NCBI RefSeq assembly: GCF_029873635.1
Contig: NC_080419.1
Location: 80,504,272-80,568,271 of the forward strand
DNA: 64,000 nt
Source: Malania oleifera
Lineage: Eukaryota > Streptophyta > Magnoliopsida > Santalales > Ximeniaceae
Direction of reading: 5' to 3'
Shown one piece after another: positions 1 through 13,427 of the stretch; the first letter of the stretch is position 1, and every line of letters starts with the position of its first letter. The position numbers were made by a program, and so were the translations under genes. The notes under the pieces were generated by a model. The model was not told the DNA's origin and made no database searches. It saw only the letters and a list, made by a program, of their open reading frames with translations.

Positions 1-3000
1 CTGTGAATTATCAAATGATTAATTTATCTTCTGAATATAAACAGCTAATCAGCTTAGATGTTTTCAAGATGCATGCATGTGGTCTACACTTGCTCATTGT
101 AACTAACCTCAGTAGGTCACATTGCACCTACAAACATCAAGTTACTTCATCTTTTTTGAAGCACTATGTTATAACAATTAGCAAAAAACTATTCACCGTG
201 TTCAAGACATATTGTTTACATAAAAGCACTTTGTTGTGTAGGACATTGAACTCACTATCGCTTGCGCTACTTTCCAAATGCAGTCTCTCTTTGTGAGACT
301 GCTTTTTCCACAGGAAGCTGGAGTCTTCAGTTGCCCTAAACAAGGGTCATGACCTTCCATTCCTATTCCTACATTTTTTGTTCTTCTGAAAATAACAGAT
401 CATGTCATTGTAAAGAATAAATTGATTGTCCCGACCATTAATTGAATGATTTAGCATGCAGCCTTTTAGTTTTTTTTTTTTTTCTCTTTTGTTGATGTTG
501 GTCTGAAGAGATTACTAAAAAGAATTGAACTTAAGATTGTGATCCGTACTTTGATTTAATGGGAATCTTATCACTGCAAGCTTCCTCTATTTTCCGTGTC
601 CGACAGGTTTAGCACCGAAGCATTATGCCACCCCAGCAGTGGTGAGGCTTGATTGGTAACTAGATTTTTTGGGCATATTGTCTTGGGGAATCAAAAGCAC
701 TGGTGCCTCAAGGTTTATGATTGAATAATTATAGACCTATTATGGAATATCAGAAGTAGCAAATGTTTTAGGCATAATATAATGAAATATCAAAGCATTT
801 ATTTTTTGTTGCTTGGTACCCTTTGAATGTTTTTTAATTGTCTATTAGATCATGGCAATACAATACCAAGGCCTCAGATGGATATACTAGCTACATGTGA
901 AGGCTCTTGGCTTTGTAGGGAGGACAGAAGATGTTCCCCCCTTGCAGGCAATCAGAAGCATGCAGTTGTCACTTTTCCATGATTTTTTTTGAGATATAAA
1001 AACAAGCAATGGGAGGATACAAAAGTTGTTACTTCGTTGAAACCTGAAGTGTTTTGATTCAATGATGCTGCAACCATGATGAGGTTGAAGACGGAAGATA
1101 CAAGTGGTTTTGGAGCTGGTATAAAACGATATAAGTGATTTCCATGGGAGCAAATTGGGAAGGAAAAATCAAGATATTCATAATACATTCGAAATGATAA
1201 AACTTATCACTGTGTAATGCCTGCCAATGCTTAAGCCCAGGGTAGTTAAAGCCCTGTCTTGGAGATCTACTAATTCAAATTTAATTAGTGCATTATAAGA
1301 TGTGAAAGCCATATAACTTGAAATTTCAAAAGCATTTTTATGAAATTTGAGTCTAGGAGAAGAATTCTAATTAAGCCTCACAACAAGCACACAATGAATG
1401 TTTTTCAAAAGATGGAAAACAAAGGATAAAGGGGCATGTGATTCCCATGAAGTGCTTATTTGGAGAAAAAATTTAAGAAAAAGCGAAGAGACAATGTCTA
1501 CAAATCTGAATTCCTCTAGTTTACACCCATGATCATGTAAAGCCAGGTAATATGAAAATCAGTGCTCTTCTTGCCCACCAACAACACCTATAAGCAAACC
1601 ACTCCAATCCCTATGACCACTCAACCATGCCATTGCAGCAATCTGAAAAGATTATTGAGCTTATTGTCCAATAAGATCACTGAGGAAAACAAAATGGAAA
1701 TTACAATGGAAAGAAGCGTGAATCAAAATGAAAAATTTATTAGTTCTTTACTTCTGTGCACTTTCTGCAATAGAAATTGCATGTGATCGTAAGTTGATTG
1801 GAGATATGATAGGTGCAGACAGCAGCACATGGCACAAGGGTTGGACTAAATAATTTTTCCTTTCTCTCTTAACTTTCGTCTGCAATCCCATGACTTGAGT
1901 TTACATATGCAATTTTGAATTGATTCTCTATTTTTTGACTAATGCACCTCAGGAATTCACTGGACATCTCTTAAATTCTGCAAGCAGAGGATAAATGCTG
2001 CAAATATGTCAATGAAATTTGAGTTCAGGGGATGGATTCCCATTAAAGCTCACTCATGTTAGAGGATCGACGTATAGACAAAGAAGTAAAATAAATAAAG
2101 AAAAGTAAATTGAATTGGGATATATTGATCAACTGAAAATGATCCTATCTCCCCGAAATTACATACACCATGACATCTTTCAAAGACAAAAACTTGAGAG
2201 GAATGTTCTGATCCAAACCTATAATGAATTCATCTCTTAACAAAACCAACTTAGTGGATTTTGCTATCTGAGATTTCTATCCGATCAGTTTTTCCCCTCA
2301 CAGAGTTATATGCATTTTCTAACACATATGACCTCCATAACTTGCTTGCTATAAACTTTTTTCAATTTTTTGTCTAGCAGAAAATGCCTTGTTTTTTTAA
2401 TAACAAACTTCAAATATACAAATAATAAAGCATAAGTTTATAATCAAATAACAACATAATTTAAAATGGGAGTTATATATTGTCCAAGAGAGCATGCTTT
2501 TGGTCCTAAAATGTTCTTCACTCTCAGATTACATTTGTTCCCAGTCCATTTATTCTCTTAGTGCTGTAGTGTTTGAAAATTCCACTTATGAGCCTTGTCC
2601 CACAATGAAAAATTAGAGTAAAGGCTGTCGGGTTGCTTATAGACATGGTTGGCCCAAGACTCAATCAAGTTTAAGAATTTATGGTCAAGTTGGGGTTCAC
2701 ACCATGTGTTTTCAACACCCACCCTAACTCTTCCACTCCAGCACTAAAATTATAACCCATCATTATAGTTATGAGACTTGGCAAATAAAAACTTAGACCA
2801 TGTCAAAAACATTTACTATTGGTGGTGTATCTTTTCCTTATCCATATACTTAAACTTCTTCGGAGGCCTTGTCAAATCAAGTTACTACTTGGTGGTTACC
2901 ATTGTTCAAGAATCTATGCTTGCATCACCACATTCGAATGATGAACTGTATTGTTTTTCCCGATTTGATGCTGCTGCCTTCATTTTCCTTTCAACATGTT

Positions 3001-3457
3001 ACCCAGTACGAAAAAGAATTAGCCTAAGAACGGTGTTTAGGCATATTGTTTTAAGAACGGTAGAAGATGTTGGTCGGGCCTTGTAAGGCATATTGTTTCT
3101 TAATGCGGGAAGATGTCTATTTATATTTCTGGTTTACTAGAAGGATTCTAATTGAATCTCATCAGGTTTCCAAGATGTCATTTCCCACACAGCACTCTCC
3201 AAAGTATATGATGTCTTCCCCTAAGCGCTAAAAATTTATGGGTCTTAGTGGCATGTTCAAATGACCAACTTTCTATGGATGAAAATCCTATAGAAATGTT
3301 TTGAATGCAATAATTCTCAATAAATGCTCCTACAATTTCACAGAACATAAAAAACCAAACCAAAGCAATAGTGAACCAATAAATAAATCTATCTAGATAT
3401 CCTATCAGCCAATCAAAATAGGGGTAAATTGAAATCAACATACTAAAGTCATTGATG
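1..3457. repeat. Copy 1 of the ~4-kb non-coding tandem unit (first part)
   Basis: This stretch aligns by eye, with many small indels, to 60289-63500, 10320-12500 and 48060-50600. Shared landmarks are an ATTATCAAATGATTAA motif near the start, the CCTTGCAGGCAATCAGAAG block (about 940), the TTGATTGTAGATATGATAGG-like block (about 1795), the GTTAGAGGATCGACGTATA block (about 2060) and the CACACAGCACTCTCC block (about 3186). No open frame is conserved between copies, so the short ORFs here are chance. The left edge is cut by the window. Confidence 0.7.
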
Positions 3458-4332
3458 AGCCTAAAACGGCTTCTACGCGAAGTAGAAAAACGTGGGATGA
3501 AGGAAGGGGATGGGGAGGAGCCGGGAGAGGCACGGAATTCCGACAAGAAAAGAAGGACAAAGGGGAAAGGAGGGAGGGCGGGGAGACAAACGAAAATTTC
3601 CCCCGGCTGACACGAGGAAGAGAAGCATGCACCCCCGAAGAGAAAAACAGAGATGTAGGAACAGAGGAAAAGGGAGGTGATTCAGAAGCTAAAACTCCAA
3701 AAAGGGGAGAAGGTGGGACGAGGCTCCATCACAGGCGTTCAATCAGCTTGGCGGGAATCAGAAGAGAAGGAGAAGAGTAATTACAGGTTTGGGCCCAAAG
3801 CACAAGAGGAAGGAGGGAGAGCGGATGAGCAAACAGGAAGAGAGGACAAAGGGGGGAGGAATAAAGGGGCAGAGGCAGAGAGAGAATTAGGAAGTGAGGG
3901 GAGGTGAGAAGGGAGGAGTAAGGAGGAAGAGGGGCAAAAGGGCAGGATAATGGAATCACGAAGCAATGGACGAAAAGAGAGAAAGGAAGCAGGGGTGACC
4001 CCAACGTCCTGAGGTAGACAGGAGTAAGGGGATAGGTGGTGCAACCCTCCCGAACAAGGGAGCAAGCAGGGAGAACAGAAGAACCGGAAACCTCTCAAGC
4101 AGGGGTATGGCTCTTATATCTGATTAGGAGGAAAAAGTCGGGGGTATGAAAACACACTTATATGTCCGGCGAGGGTAGAAAACCTAACGAAGGAAGGGGC
4201 TCAAAGATATCCGTGTCCGGAGAGCTCTTTGTATCTCCCCCGTCTCTACTTGTTTTTTTTCTTTTCCTTTTTTTCTCCCCCCCCGCTTTCCTTTCTCCTC
4301 CCTCCTAGATACCCTTTTTTTTTTTTCTTCCC
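3458..4332. other. GC-richer, purine/pyrimidine-biased insert of unknown origin
   Basis: The unit copies at 50570-50690 and 12710-12800 run through this point without it. The segment is far more GC-rich than its surroundings. Its + strand is strongly purine-rich up to about 4130, then pyrimidine-rich to about 4330. Short ORFs on both strands are low-complexity consequences of that bias and match no family I recognise. No terminal repeats or target duplication were found. A retroelement 5' UTR or a stray gene leader are guesses only. Confidence 0.5.
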
Positions 4333-5384
4333 TATCACATCTCACAATTAACATCACTCATAGTTTCAATTTTCTCGTCTAGAGTAAGGAAGACTTTTCA
4401 GTCTACACACCACATTATTTCTCCTGCTTCCCCCCCCCCCCCCACCCCCCTTTAGAAAATATTAAAATATGAATACTACTTTAAATGGCAAATGATGATT
4501 GGTTTAGCATCCACCTTTCTTTCTTTACTTTTCTTTGTTTCTTTTTAAATAATACTAAATGGTTCTAAATAAAGTAATGAAATATTGGTATTGAGTTGAT
4601 CATTTTAGTAGCTCTTCAATGGTTGTTGATTCAGAGTATTCCAATTCATCATAGTAATGAATGGAATCTACACTGTAATATTGTATTGAGTATTGAGTTT
4701 GGTAACTATAAATTTTTCTGTTAGACTCAGCTGATAATCTTCTTCCAATAATGTAAAAAATACTAATGCACGAGGATAAAATTCACTGGTTGATTCTCAG
4801 AACAAATAATAAATAGAAATAACACAGGAAACAAACAAAACATAGTTCCTATATTTGTCTGCCTTCCACTGTCTTATAAAGTGTCCGAATTCAAGTAGCT
4901 AAATATAAACCACGTGCCAAGTTGGTTTTTCTAAAGTATAACAGCAATTTACATACCGAAAAAGACTCATGCCAAAATTAATACAGCAGTTAAAGTAGCA
5001 TATATCACCAATCTTAGCCTAAATAAACACATAGAAAACCATGGAGAGGATGAATTGCTTAGTGATACCAGCTGCAGCAATCTTTACTTTGTGTCTGAAA
5101 GAGCACGACAATGTCTTCACTGGTTCACAAGGTAAGAAACCTTTGGTGAAATAAATTAATTCGTTGAGTATTATATGCTAATAATGAATCATTTCAATTT
5201 TCATCAATGAAATGTACAAATCATATTTCCAACCCCAAGCAAAGGCAGTTAACCATCACTTTCAGTGATTTGAAGTTGTCCAAATGACCAAACAAAGTTT
5301 GTTAACTATTGCCAATAAGAAATGAACAGTTATTGATTCTGTCACACATGATTTGTGCAGTGAGGGAAACACAATAGTTTGGTT
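4333..5384. repeat. Copy 1 of the tandem unit (second part)
   Basis: Similarity to the other copies resumes at a CATCACTCATAG motif (compare 50697, 63750). A C-homopolymer near 4430-4450 is matched by one near 50771-50782. The segment then follows 12940-13650 and 50810-51500. It contains the signal-peptide-like exon at 5041-5131. Nothing else looks coding. Confidence 0.65.
5041..5131 (+). pseudogene. Signal-peptide-like first exon ending at a GTAAG donor (copy 1)
   Basis: The segment opens with ATG at 5041 and reads 30 codons (MERMNCLVIPAAAIFTLCLK, then a short polar stretch ending FTGSQG). It stops at a consensus splice donor AAG|GTAAGA at 5131/5132. A basic-polar start followed by a hydrophobic core resembles a secretory signal peptide. 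Relatives at 13428-13497 and 51233-51320 keep the donor but have lost the ATG. No convincing second exon is visible downstream. I do not recognise the gene; this is probably a duplicated relic of a secreted-protein gene. Confidence 0.35.
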
Positions 5385-5545
5385 GTTAACTAATTGCAAA
5401 CGCATCATCTACCAAGCATGTTGGAATGGATCCAGATAGATTATTCTGTGCAAGGTCATGCTTTGAAGAACAGAGAGAGATTATTTGGCCAGAGTTGGAT
5501 AGGAAGAGCTGTCATCACCTATTTGAACAAGAGCAAGAACTCTCA
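5385..5545 (-). pseudogene. RLP fragment (copy 4), C-terminal LRR region
   Basis: About 160 bp match the RLP copy at 42355-42517 and the intact gene near 56640-56790, the part encoding the leucine-rich repeats just before the non-LRR island. Indels destroy the frame and there is no start or stop. The sequence on its left belongs to the tandem unit. The sequence on its right (5546-6780) matches what follows RLP copy 3 (42518-43700), so fragment and flank were duplicated together. Confidence 0.6.
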
Positions 5546-6780
5546 TTTTATGACAGTTTTTCAATAAAATTCATAAATCTTTCTAATTCTTAAATGTTCT
5601 CCTTTTATTTCGAGTTTGTTCTCATTATGCTATTTCATGATATAAAAGTACCACAAAATCGAAAATTATAAGTATTTATGAATTCATTATTTTTAGGCAC
5701 AGAGACTCATATAAGTTGGAACGCACATTTTTATCAACATTTTACAGAGCTTTTCCTTTATTGTATCAATTTTTTCTTATTGACTAATACTTTTCACCAT
5801 AAACAGAACAAACAGTACACACACAATCGTAAATATTTTAAATATAATAGATAAATTTACTCTTTTCTTACCAAAAAATATTGCTCTTCTTTGAACCATA
5901 TTAATCAAGAGTAGTGCTCGATACAGAAGGACAAGGAGATAATTTTATCCAACAAACCAAACAAGGACTAATCCTTGCCAAGAAAATTACCACTAATTGG
6001 TCTTGTTTCATTCTGAGAAGGCAGCCGCGTTGATAAAATTGAATTAGTCATGAAACAATCAACAAAAATAAAAATTATGAATTTTTAGATCAATTGGCAT
6101 CCTGTTGAGATCCCTCCAGCTGACATTCATATGGTCTATGAGATTTTTTTCATAAATTCCTGTGACATCGACAAATAAAGCATACTGGAGATAAATATCC
6201 AAATATCAAGCAAACTTATACTTGAGTTACATCTATTCATTACAGTGCAACAACATAAAATTTACAGTGTGTGATTCCTCTCCCCCGAACTGAACTCAAC
6301 TCTTTAATGCGGCAAGGATGTGTATGATACTTGGTTCCAGTGAAAGGATTACAGTTGAAGCTCATTCGGGATTGATAATGGATGAGAACAACTATTCAGG
6401 AGAATTTTTGGGGTCTTTAGCTCTTCACTGTGGGGGCATTTTCTGTTTAAATTGAATGAGGTCTACAAAGAACTTAATGAGTCCAAGTTGTTGCATATTA
6501 GATTGGGAAAGCTGTGACTTATGATATATAGTTGAATAATAAGACTGGTACCACCAGCTTATATCCAAAAAGGTAAATTTGTAGAACACTGAAACAGGAA
6601 AATTATTTAGTCCAACTTGTAATATCAAATTTGAGATTAATTTCTTGGACATGGTAAATAAAAAGAATTATTTATATTGTTCTGGCTGTGTGCACATATT
6701 GGCTGTGTGCACATCATATCTACAATCAACTTCCTATGACATGCAGTTTCTATAGCTGCAACTTCATAGAAGTAAAAAAC
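5546..6780. repeat. Duplicated flank shared with 42518-43700
   Basis: Roughly 1.2 kb run collinear with 42518-43700, including a block around 6290-6460 (GAACTGAACTCAACTCTTTA and following) that matches about 43228-43400. A partial third copy lies at about 19860-20090. The segment is non-coding and AT-rich; the minus ORF at 6425-6652 is not preserved in the relative. Confidence 0.6.
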
Positions 6781-6990
6781 TAATACAATTTAACGCCTGG
6801 CTGTCAAGAAATTGTGCTTTAAAAGCCAAGTACACAATTGGCTCCAAGATTATTTCCATAATAGCGCCACTATAGTCTATGGCTTCTTGACTTAGCAAAC
6901 GCCAAATCTCAGGCTGTGTCCAATAAATTATTGTTCTTTCTGGGGAGTTGCTTGTTATCCTCTGAAAGACACAGTGTTGTCAATTTCATG
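6781..6990. other. Short unassigned spacer
   Basis: About 210 bp between two duplicated blocks. I see no coding potential and no match elsewhere in the window. Confidence 0.3.
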
Positions 6991-9845
6991 ACTTTAGAGA
7001 ATTTTGGATAGACTCGTTGGGTTCTGGAAGTTCACTCTTCTGCCCCTATGATGGGGCATTGCTTACATTCATTGACAATCTCATTAGTAGCTGTTGTAGC
7101 ATCATTATCGTTATTAGACTTATTGGCAAACAACAAACCTTAGACCGTGTCAAACAAGTAACTGCCGTTGGTGTTTTCATTCTTTCCAAACTTTTCCATG
7201 ATTTTTTTGAGATATAAAAACAAGCAACGTGAGGATACAAAGGTTTTACTTCATTGAAACCTGAAGTGTTTTGATTCAATAAAGGGAAATCGACAAATGA
7301 TGCTGCAACCATGATGAGGTTTGAAGATGGAACATATAAGTGGTTTTGGAGCTGTTAAATCCATGGGAAGCCATTTGGGAGGACAACAAAGATATTCATA
7401 TACATTCGAAAAATGCTACTAAATGCTTGTGTAATCCTGGCCAATGCTTGAGCCCGCATCTTTGACGACTACAATCAAATTTAATTAGTCCATTATAAGA
7501 CGTGAAGCATATAACTAGAAATTTCCAAAAGTCATTTTTATTTGTATGAAGTTTTGAGTCCATTAGAAAGATTCTATTAAAGCCCAGAAAGCTACACAGC
7601 TGAAGAGTTTTGAACTGTAAAAAAAAAAAATTTCAGGGGCAGGTTGAGTCCCTGAAGTTTTATTTGGGGAAAAAAAGAAAAAGAAAAAATGAAAGAAGGT
7701 AATGTCCGAAGCTGAAATCCTCTCCTTGGTTACACCCATGAATCATTTAGAAAACAAACTAATATATGAAAATCACTGCTCTTTCCCCAACAACGAAACC
7801 ATCTAATAGCAAACCACTTGCGCCAATCCTTATGACCACTCACATGCCTATTGCAGCAATCTGAAAGATCATTGAGCTTATTGTCCAATTTACTATGGAA
7901 AGAATACATGTCAAATGAAAATGTGTAATTAGTTTCTTTCCTTCTATTGCAGTTTCACGGTAGAAAATGGGCATGTGAGTCGTAAGTTGATTGTAGATAT
8001 GATACGTGCACACAGCATCACATCGGCAATAAGGATTGGACTCAAATAATTTTTCCTTCTCTCTTACCTATCGTCTGTCAGATCCCCTAACTTGAGTTAA
8101 TATGCAATGTTTGATTGATTCTCATTTTTTTTTACCATTGCATTGTTATGAATTCCTGGACCGCTCGTAATTCTGCAACAGAGGATAATGTTGGTAATCA
8201 GTTAGGTCAATTTGTGAGTCTCAAGTTAAATTCCAATATGAAACAATCAAAGCTACAATATTCATAAAATTTGAGTTCATGTGGAGGGATTCCCTCACTC
8301 ATGTTAGAGGGTCAACGTATACACAAAGAAGTAAACAGAATAAACAAAAGTAAATTGAGTGGATTAATTGAATGAACCTATCCTTGAAATTACTAACTTA
8401 CAACATGACGTCGTTCACAGACAAAACCTGAGAGGAATGTTCTGAAATCGAAACCTCATAATGATTCATGCTCTAACACAACTTAGGTGAGTTTGCTGGT
8501 CTGAGATTGATCCTCTAGGTTTCTTTTTTTTCTCCCCACACAGTTAAAGCTTTTTTACACATATGACCTCCATAACTTGCTTCCTATTACAACTTTTCAA
8601 TTTTCTTGTCTACAGAAAATGCTTTTTTTTTTATAGACACTGCAAATAGAAGTATATATGTCCAAGAGACCTGCTTGTGGTCTAAAATGTTCATCTCAAC
8701 ACACTCAGATTATACATTTGTTCCAGTCCATTTTCAATCCATGTACACTGCATATGTGTTGGGTCATTCCACCATTATGAGCTTGTCCCCCAACAGAAAA
8801 ATTAGAGTAAAGGATGGGTGCTTATACCTGGTTGGTCCCAAGACTCACTTAAGCGTAACTTTTAGGTCATGTTGGTGTTCACACCATGTGTATCAAGCCC
8901 ACCCCTGAACTCTTTTTGCAGTAACATTATTACAGCATTAAGGTTATGAGACAGTGACAAAGAACCACCTTGACCATGTCAACAAGTGACTATTGTTGTG
9001 TTAATCTTTCCAAAATATGAAACTTTTCCTTGACCGTGTCAAACAAGTTACTACTGTGGTTAGGATTTTGTTTTAAGGAAAGCTTGCTTGCCAAACATCA
9101 ATAGACTGTATTGTTTTCCTGTTGATGGCTGCTTCATCCATTTTCCTTTTCAACATGTTACCCAGTCTTATTATCACCAAAAGCAATTAGGCCATAAGAC
9201 GGTGTTTTTTTAGGCAAGTGTTTTTAGACGGAGAAGATTTTTGGGCCTTTGTAGGCATATTGTTCTTATGCTGTTAAGATGTTTATTAATATTTGGGTCG
9301 GACTAGAAGAAGCTAGTTGAAGCTGGCATCTCAGTTCCAGACGTACTCTCACACAGAACTCTCCAAATACATAGCGCTTCCCCTGAAAAAGAATCATGAA
9401 CAATTACAAAAATTAACAACAGTAAATTAGCGATATATCACCATCTCAGCCTAAATAAAAAAAAACACACAAAAACACGGAAAGGTTGAGAACTGCAGAG
9501 AAGGGTTATGGGAAAAATGAAAAAGTAATTTAGTTCTAACTTGTAGTTTCAAATAAAGATTTCTTCGACTATGAATAGATAAAATTAGATTTTTTTCTTT
9601 AACTAATTATTTTAAGCATCACATTTCATTTCTTGCTCCTCATCCATGGGCTGTTGTGAGCACATAGCATATCTACACTTAACTTCAACTCATAGTTTTC
9701 AGTTTTCCCTTTAGGTGCGAGCACTTTAAATTTTTTTCTTTTTTCTAATGAGAAAGATACTTTCAATGCAAATTTTTTCTACATCACACGACTACAAACA
9801 CCGATCTCCTCTGTTCAATAGAGAACAAGATGCCCTTGCAGCAGC
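6991..9845. repeat. Copy 2 of the ~4-kb tandem unit (5'-truncated)
   Basis: This follows 61280-63909 collinearly, from the TTGAGATATAAAAACAAGCAA block (about 7206) to the junction GAACAAGATGCCCTTGCAG (about 9824). The next unit begins there, exactly as at 63892-63910. Compared with copy 5 it carries an unusual number of one-base insertions and deletions. The short ORFs have no conserved frame. Confidence 0.65.
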
Positions 9846-10525
9846 ATTTTCTTTTTGAGCAAATCATGCCATCTAAAACCAATACGGCCCTACAATGCCT
9901 CCACAATCTAAAATTGTTACCGAGCGTATGTCCAAAAAGATCATTGACGACACTGAATGGTAATGGGTTTCACATATAAGACAAATGGAAAGAAATGTGA
10001 ATTAAATTGAACAATCCACATGGAGCTTAGGAAGGGGCAGGACTTTAGGAGATTTGGGATAGACTTGTTTGGTCCTGGAGGTTCACTCTTCTTGCCCGTA
10101 AGAAGGGGCATTGCTTACATTCACATTTAAATTGCAATTTTTTTTTTCTTTCTGAAAAATCATAGCATGTCATTGGGTCCCCATTTAAGTTTATGGTGAT
10201 TTGTATATATATCATGTGAATTGAATGATGGAGATCCATCTTTTTAAGTTAAATGGTTCTATTGCAAAACTTGGAAAAAATTATATTGTTTTGTTTGATT
10301 GTATACATCTACTTTATTATTGTGCAATTATCAAATGATTAACCTTTGTTGAATATAAACAGATAATACAATCTTAAGATAGGATTGTCAAGATGCCATG
10401 CATCTGCTCTAAAATGCTCATTGTAACTTAGAGGTCACATTTGTCCCACACACATCATTTTCAATCTTATTTGAAGCAACTATGGTTATGAAACTAATTA
10501 GCAAACAACTATTCTATACTGTGTC

Positions 10526-10809
10526 AAACAAGTTGTTATCTAATTTATTTTTATTTTGGTAAAAGAGGGGGGCACCTCCATTTATTTATTAATAAACCCT
10601 CACTTTTGGCGGAGGAATACCGTGGTTACAAGTTAAAACCAACGGACCAAACTAGGACAAACAAAATTAAATATAACTAACAATAGAGATAAAAATATAA
10701 AAACAACCAAAAACAAAACAAAATACACCAAACGAAACTCTAGAGATGAACTAACGACGAACGGAAACAAGACCCCACCTATCCATCCAAATGATAAAAC
10801 AAGTTGTTA
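10526..10809 (-). mobile_element. 5'-truncated LINE tail with 13-bp target duplication
   Basis: AAACAAGTTGTTA occurs at 10526-10538 and 10797-10809. The unoccupied form is seen at 60489-60501. The 258-bp insert carries the LINE 3' signature on the minus strand: CTTGTAACCACGGTATTCC at about 10615-10633, GAGGGTTTATTAATAAA towards the end, then an A-rich tail. It is short and non-coding. The clean duplication makes this a well-supported target-primed insertion. Confidence 0.85.
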
Positions 10810-12800
10810 CCATTGGTGTTTTGTGTTTTTCCAAAAAATGTGGAATTGTTTGTGTAAGACATGTTGACACTAATTGCTTTGTATCTTTCCAAAAAAAGGC
10901 AGTCACTCTTTGGAGACTACATTTTCCACACGGAGCAGGAGTCTTCAATTGCCCCTAAACAAGGGCCATGACTTGCATTCCTATTCCTACCTTCTTCTTT
11001 TTTTCATCTAAAAAAATAACAGATCATGTCATTGTAAAGATAAATGATGGACCCTGCCATTTAATGTGATTAATTTAGAATGTCTCCTTTTTAGATTTTT
11101 TTTCTCTTTTGGTTGAGTGGTTGGTTTGAAGAGATTACTAAAGAATTGACTTAAGATTGAATAATTGCAGACCATTATGGAATATCAGTAGTAGCAAATG
11201 CTTTAGGCATAATTAACTGAATATAAGAAGCATTTAATTATTTTATATTCTGGGTACCTCCTTTGATGTTATTTTTATCATTGTCTATGATCATGGCACT
11301 CATAAACCCCAGGCACTCAGACTGGTGAATAACGAATTGCCCATCTACCATGTGCAGGCTTCTTAGGCTTTTTGAGGAAGGAGAAGAGAAGTGGATCCCC
11401 TTACAGGCAATCAGAAGGATGCAGTTGTGACTTTTCCATGATTTTTTTGAGATATAAAAACAAGCAATGTGAGGATACAAAGTTGTTACTTCATTGAAAC
11501 CTGAAGTGTTTTGATTAAAAGACAGGAATTCAACAAATGATGCTGCAACCATGATGAGGTTTGAAGACAGAACATATAAGTGGTTTTGGAGCTGGTAATT
11601 TCCATGGGAGCCAATTTGGAAGGAAAAATAGAGATATTCATAATACATTCAAAACAATAAAATTTATCACTCTGTAATGCCTACCAATGCTTAAGCCCAG
11701 GGTAGTCAAAGCCCTGTCTTTGAGATCTACTAATTCAAATTTAATTAGTGCATTATCATATGTGAAAGCCATATAACTGGAAATTTCAAAAGCATTTTTA
11801 TGAAATTTGAGTCAAGGAGAAGAATTCTAATTAAAGCCCAAAAAGCAACACAATGAAAATTTTTGAAAGATGGGAAAAAAAAAAAAAAGGATTCAGGGGT
11901 AGGTGAGTGCCATGGAATCTTATTTGGAGAAAAAAAAAATAAAGAAAAAGGAAAAGAAGACAATGTCCAAATCTGAAATCCCCCATGCCATTGTAGCAAT
12001 CTAAAAAGATCATTGAGCTTATTGTCTAATAAGATCACAGGGGAAAAAATATGGAAAATACAATGGAAAGAAACGTGAATCAAAATGAAAAATTTTATTA
12101 GTTCTTTACTTCTATGCAATTTAGCTATAATAATTGCATATGATCGTAATGAAAATCAAAACATGAAACTTTTCCTTGGACAGTGTCAAACAAGTTACTA
12201 CTGTTGGCTAAGCATATTGTTTAAGGAAATCTATGCTTGCACATCAATATGACTGTAATTTTTTTCCGATTTGATGTTGCTCCTTCCATTTTCCTTTCAA
12301 CCTGTTACCAGTACCAAAAGCAGTTATGTCATAATACAAGTGTTTAGGCATATTGTTTTAGAACAGTAGAAGATGTTTTGGCCTTGTAGGCAAATTTTTC
12401 TTAATGCTGCGAAGATGTCTATTATATTTGGGTCTACTAGAATGATTCTAATTGAAGCTCACTTAGGTTCCAAGATGTATGTCACACAGCACTCTCCAAA
12501 GTATATAGCTACTTCCCCTTGCTCTTAAAAAAATTATGGTCTTAGTGACATGTTACAAATGACAATCTTTCCATGGACGAAAAGCCTATGGATAAATGTT
12601 TGGACTGCTATAAATTTCACTAGTTCAACTAATAAAACAAGAACATAAAAAAATAGACTCAACAATAATATCTTATCAGGCCAATCAAAATAAAGGATAA
12701 AGTCAAGTGATGAGAGATGGTAGATAAAAATCAGATTTTTTTTTCTTTTATTGTTTTAAGCACAACAATTTCATTTTCCCCTCCCTCATGCCATGGGCTG

Positions 12801-12942
12801 TTTTTTTTTTTTTTAAAGAGGCCGGCAGCTCCATTTGTTTATTAATATACCCTCACTTTTGGCGGGGGAATACCGTGGTTACAAGATAAAACAAAAGGGA
12901 GAGTGCAGAAAAACCCTCTCAAAAAAAACCAACACTAGCAAA
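12801..12942 (-). mobile_element. LINE 3' tail fragment
   Basis: The + strand shows poly-T followed by the same LINE 3' end (TTTGGCGGGGGAATACCGTG at about 12858). The tail interrupts the tandem unit just after CATGGGCTG and replaces about 150 bp found in copy 4. No clear target duplication was found. Confidence 0.6.
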
Positions 12943-13427
12943 TGGTGATTGGTTTAGGATCCACCTTCTTTATTTTATTTTTATTTTTTATTTTTAGACT
13001 GAATGGCTCTAAATGAACTAATGAAATATTGTATTGAGTTGATCAGTTTAGTAGCTTCTCATCGTATGATTGATTCAAGAGTATTCCTATTCTTCTCATG
13101 TATGATTTGAATATACAACTGAAATATTGTGCTGAGTATTGAGTTGATAACAATAAAATTTTCTGATAGACCAGCATATAATCTTCTTATGAAATGTAAA
13201 AAATACAATACACGAGGATCAACAAATTCACTAGTTGATCCAAAAAAATATAAGTATAAATAACACAAAAAAAAAAACATATTTCCTTTTTTGTCTGCCT
13301 TCCATTGTTCTATAATCCGTCCCAATTCAAAGCAACTAAAATAGAAACCAAGTTGGTTTTCAAAAGTATTACAGCAATAAAGTAGCATATATCACCAATC
13401 TCAGCCTAAATAAACACACGGAAAACC

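Noticed and set aside
3677..4098. Overlapping ORFs on both strands (76-105 codons)
   Set aside because: Produced by purine/pyrimidine-biased low-complexity sequence; composition only.
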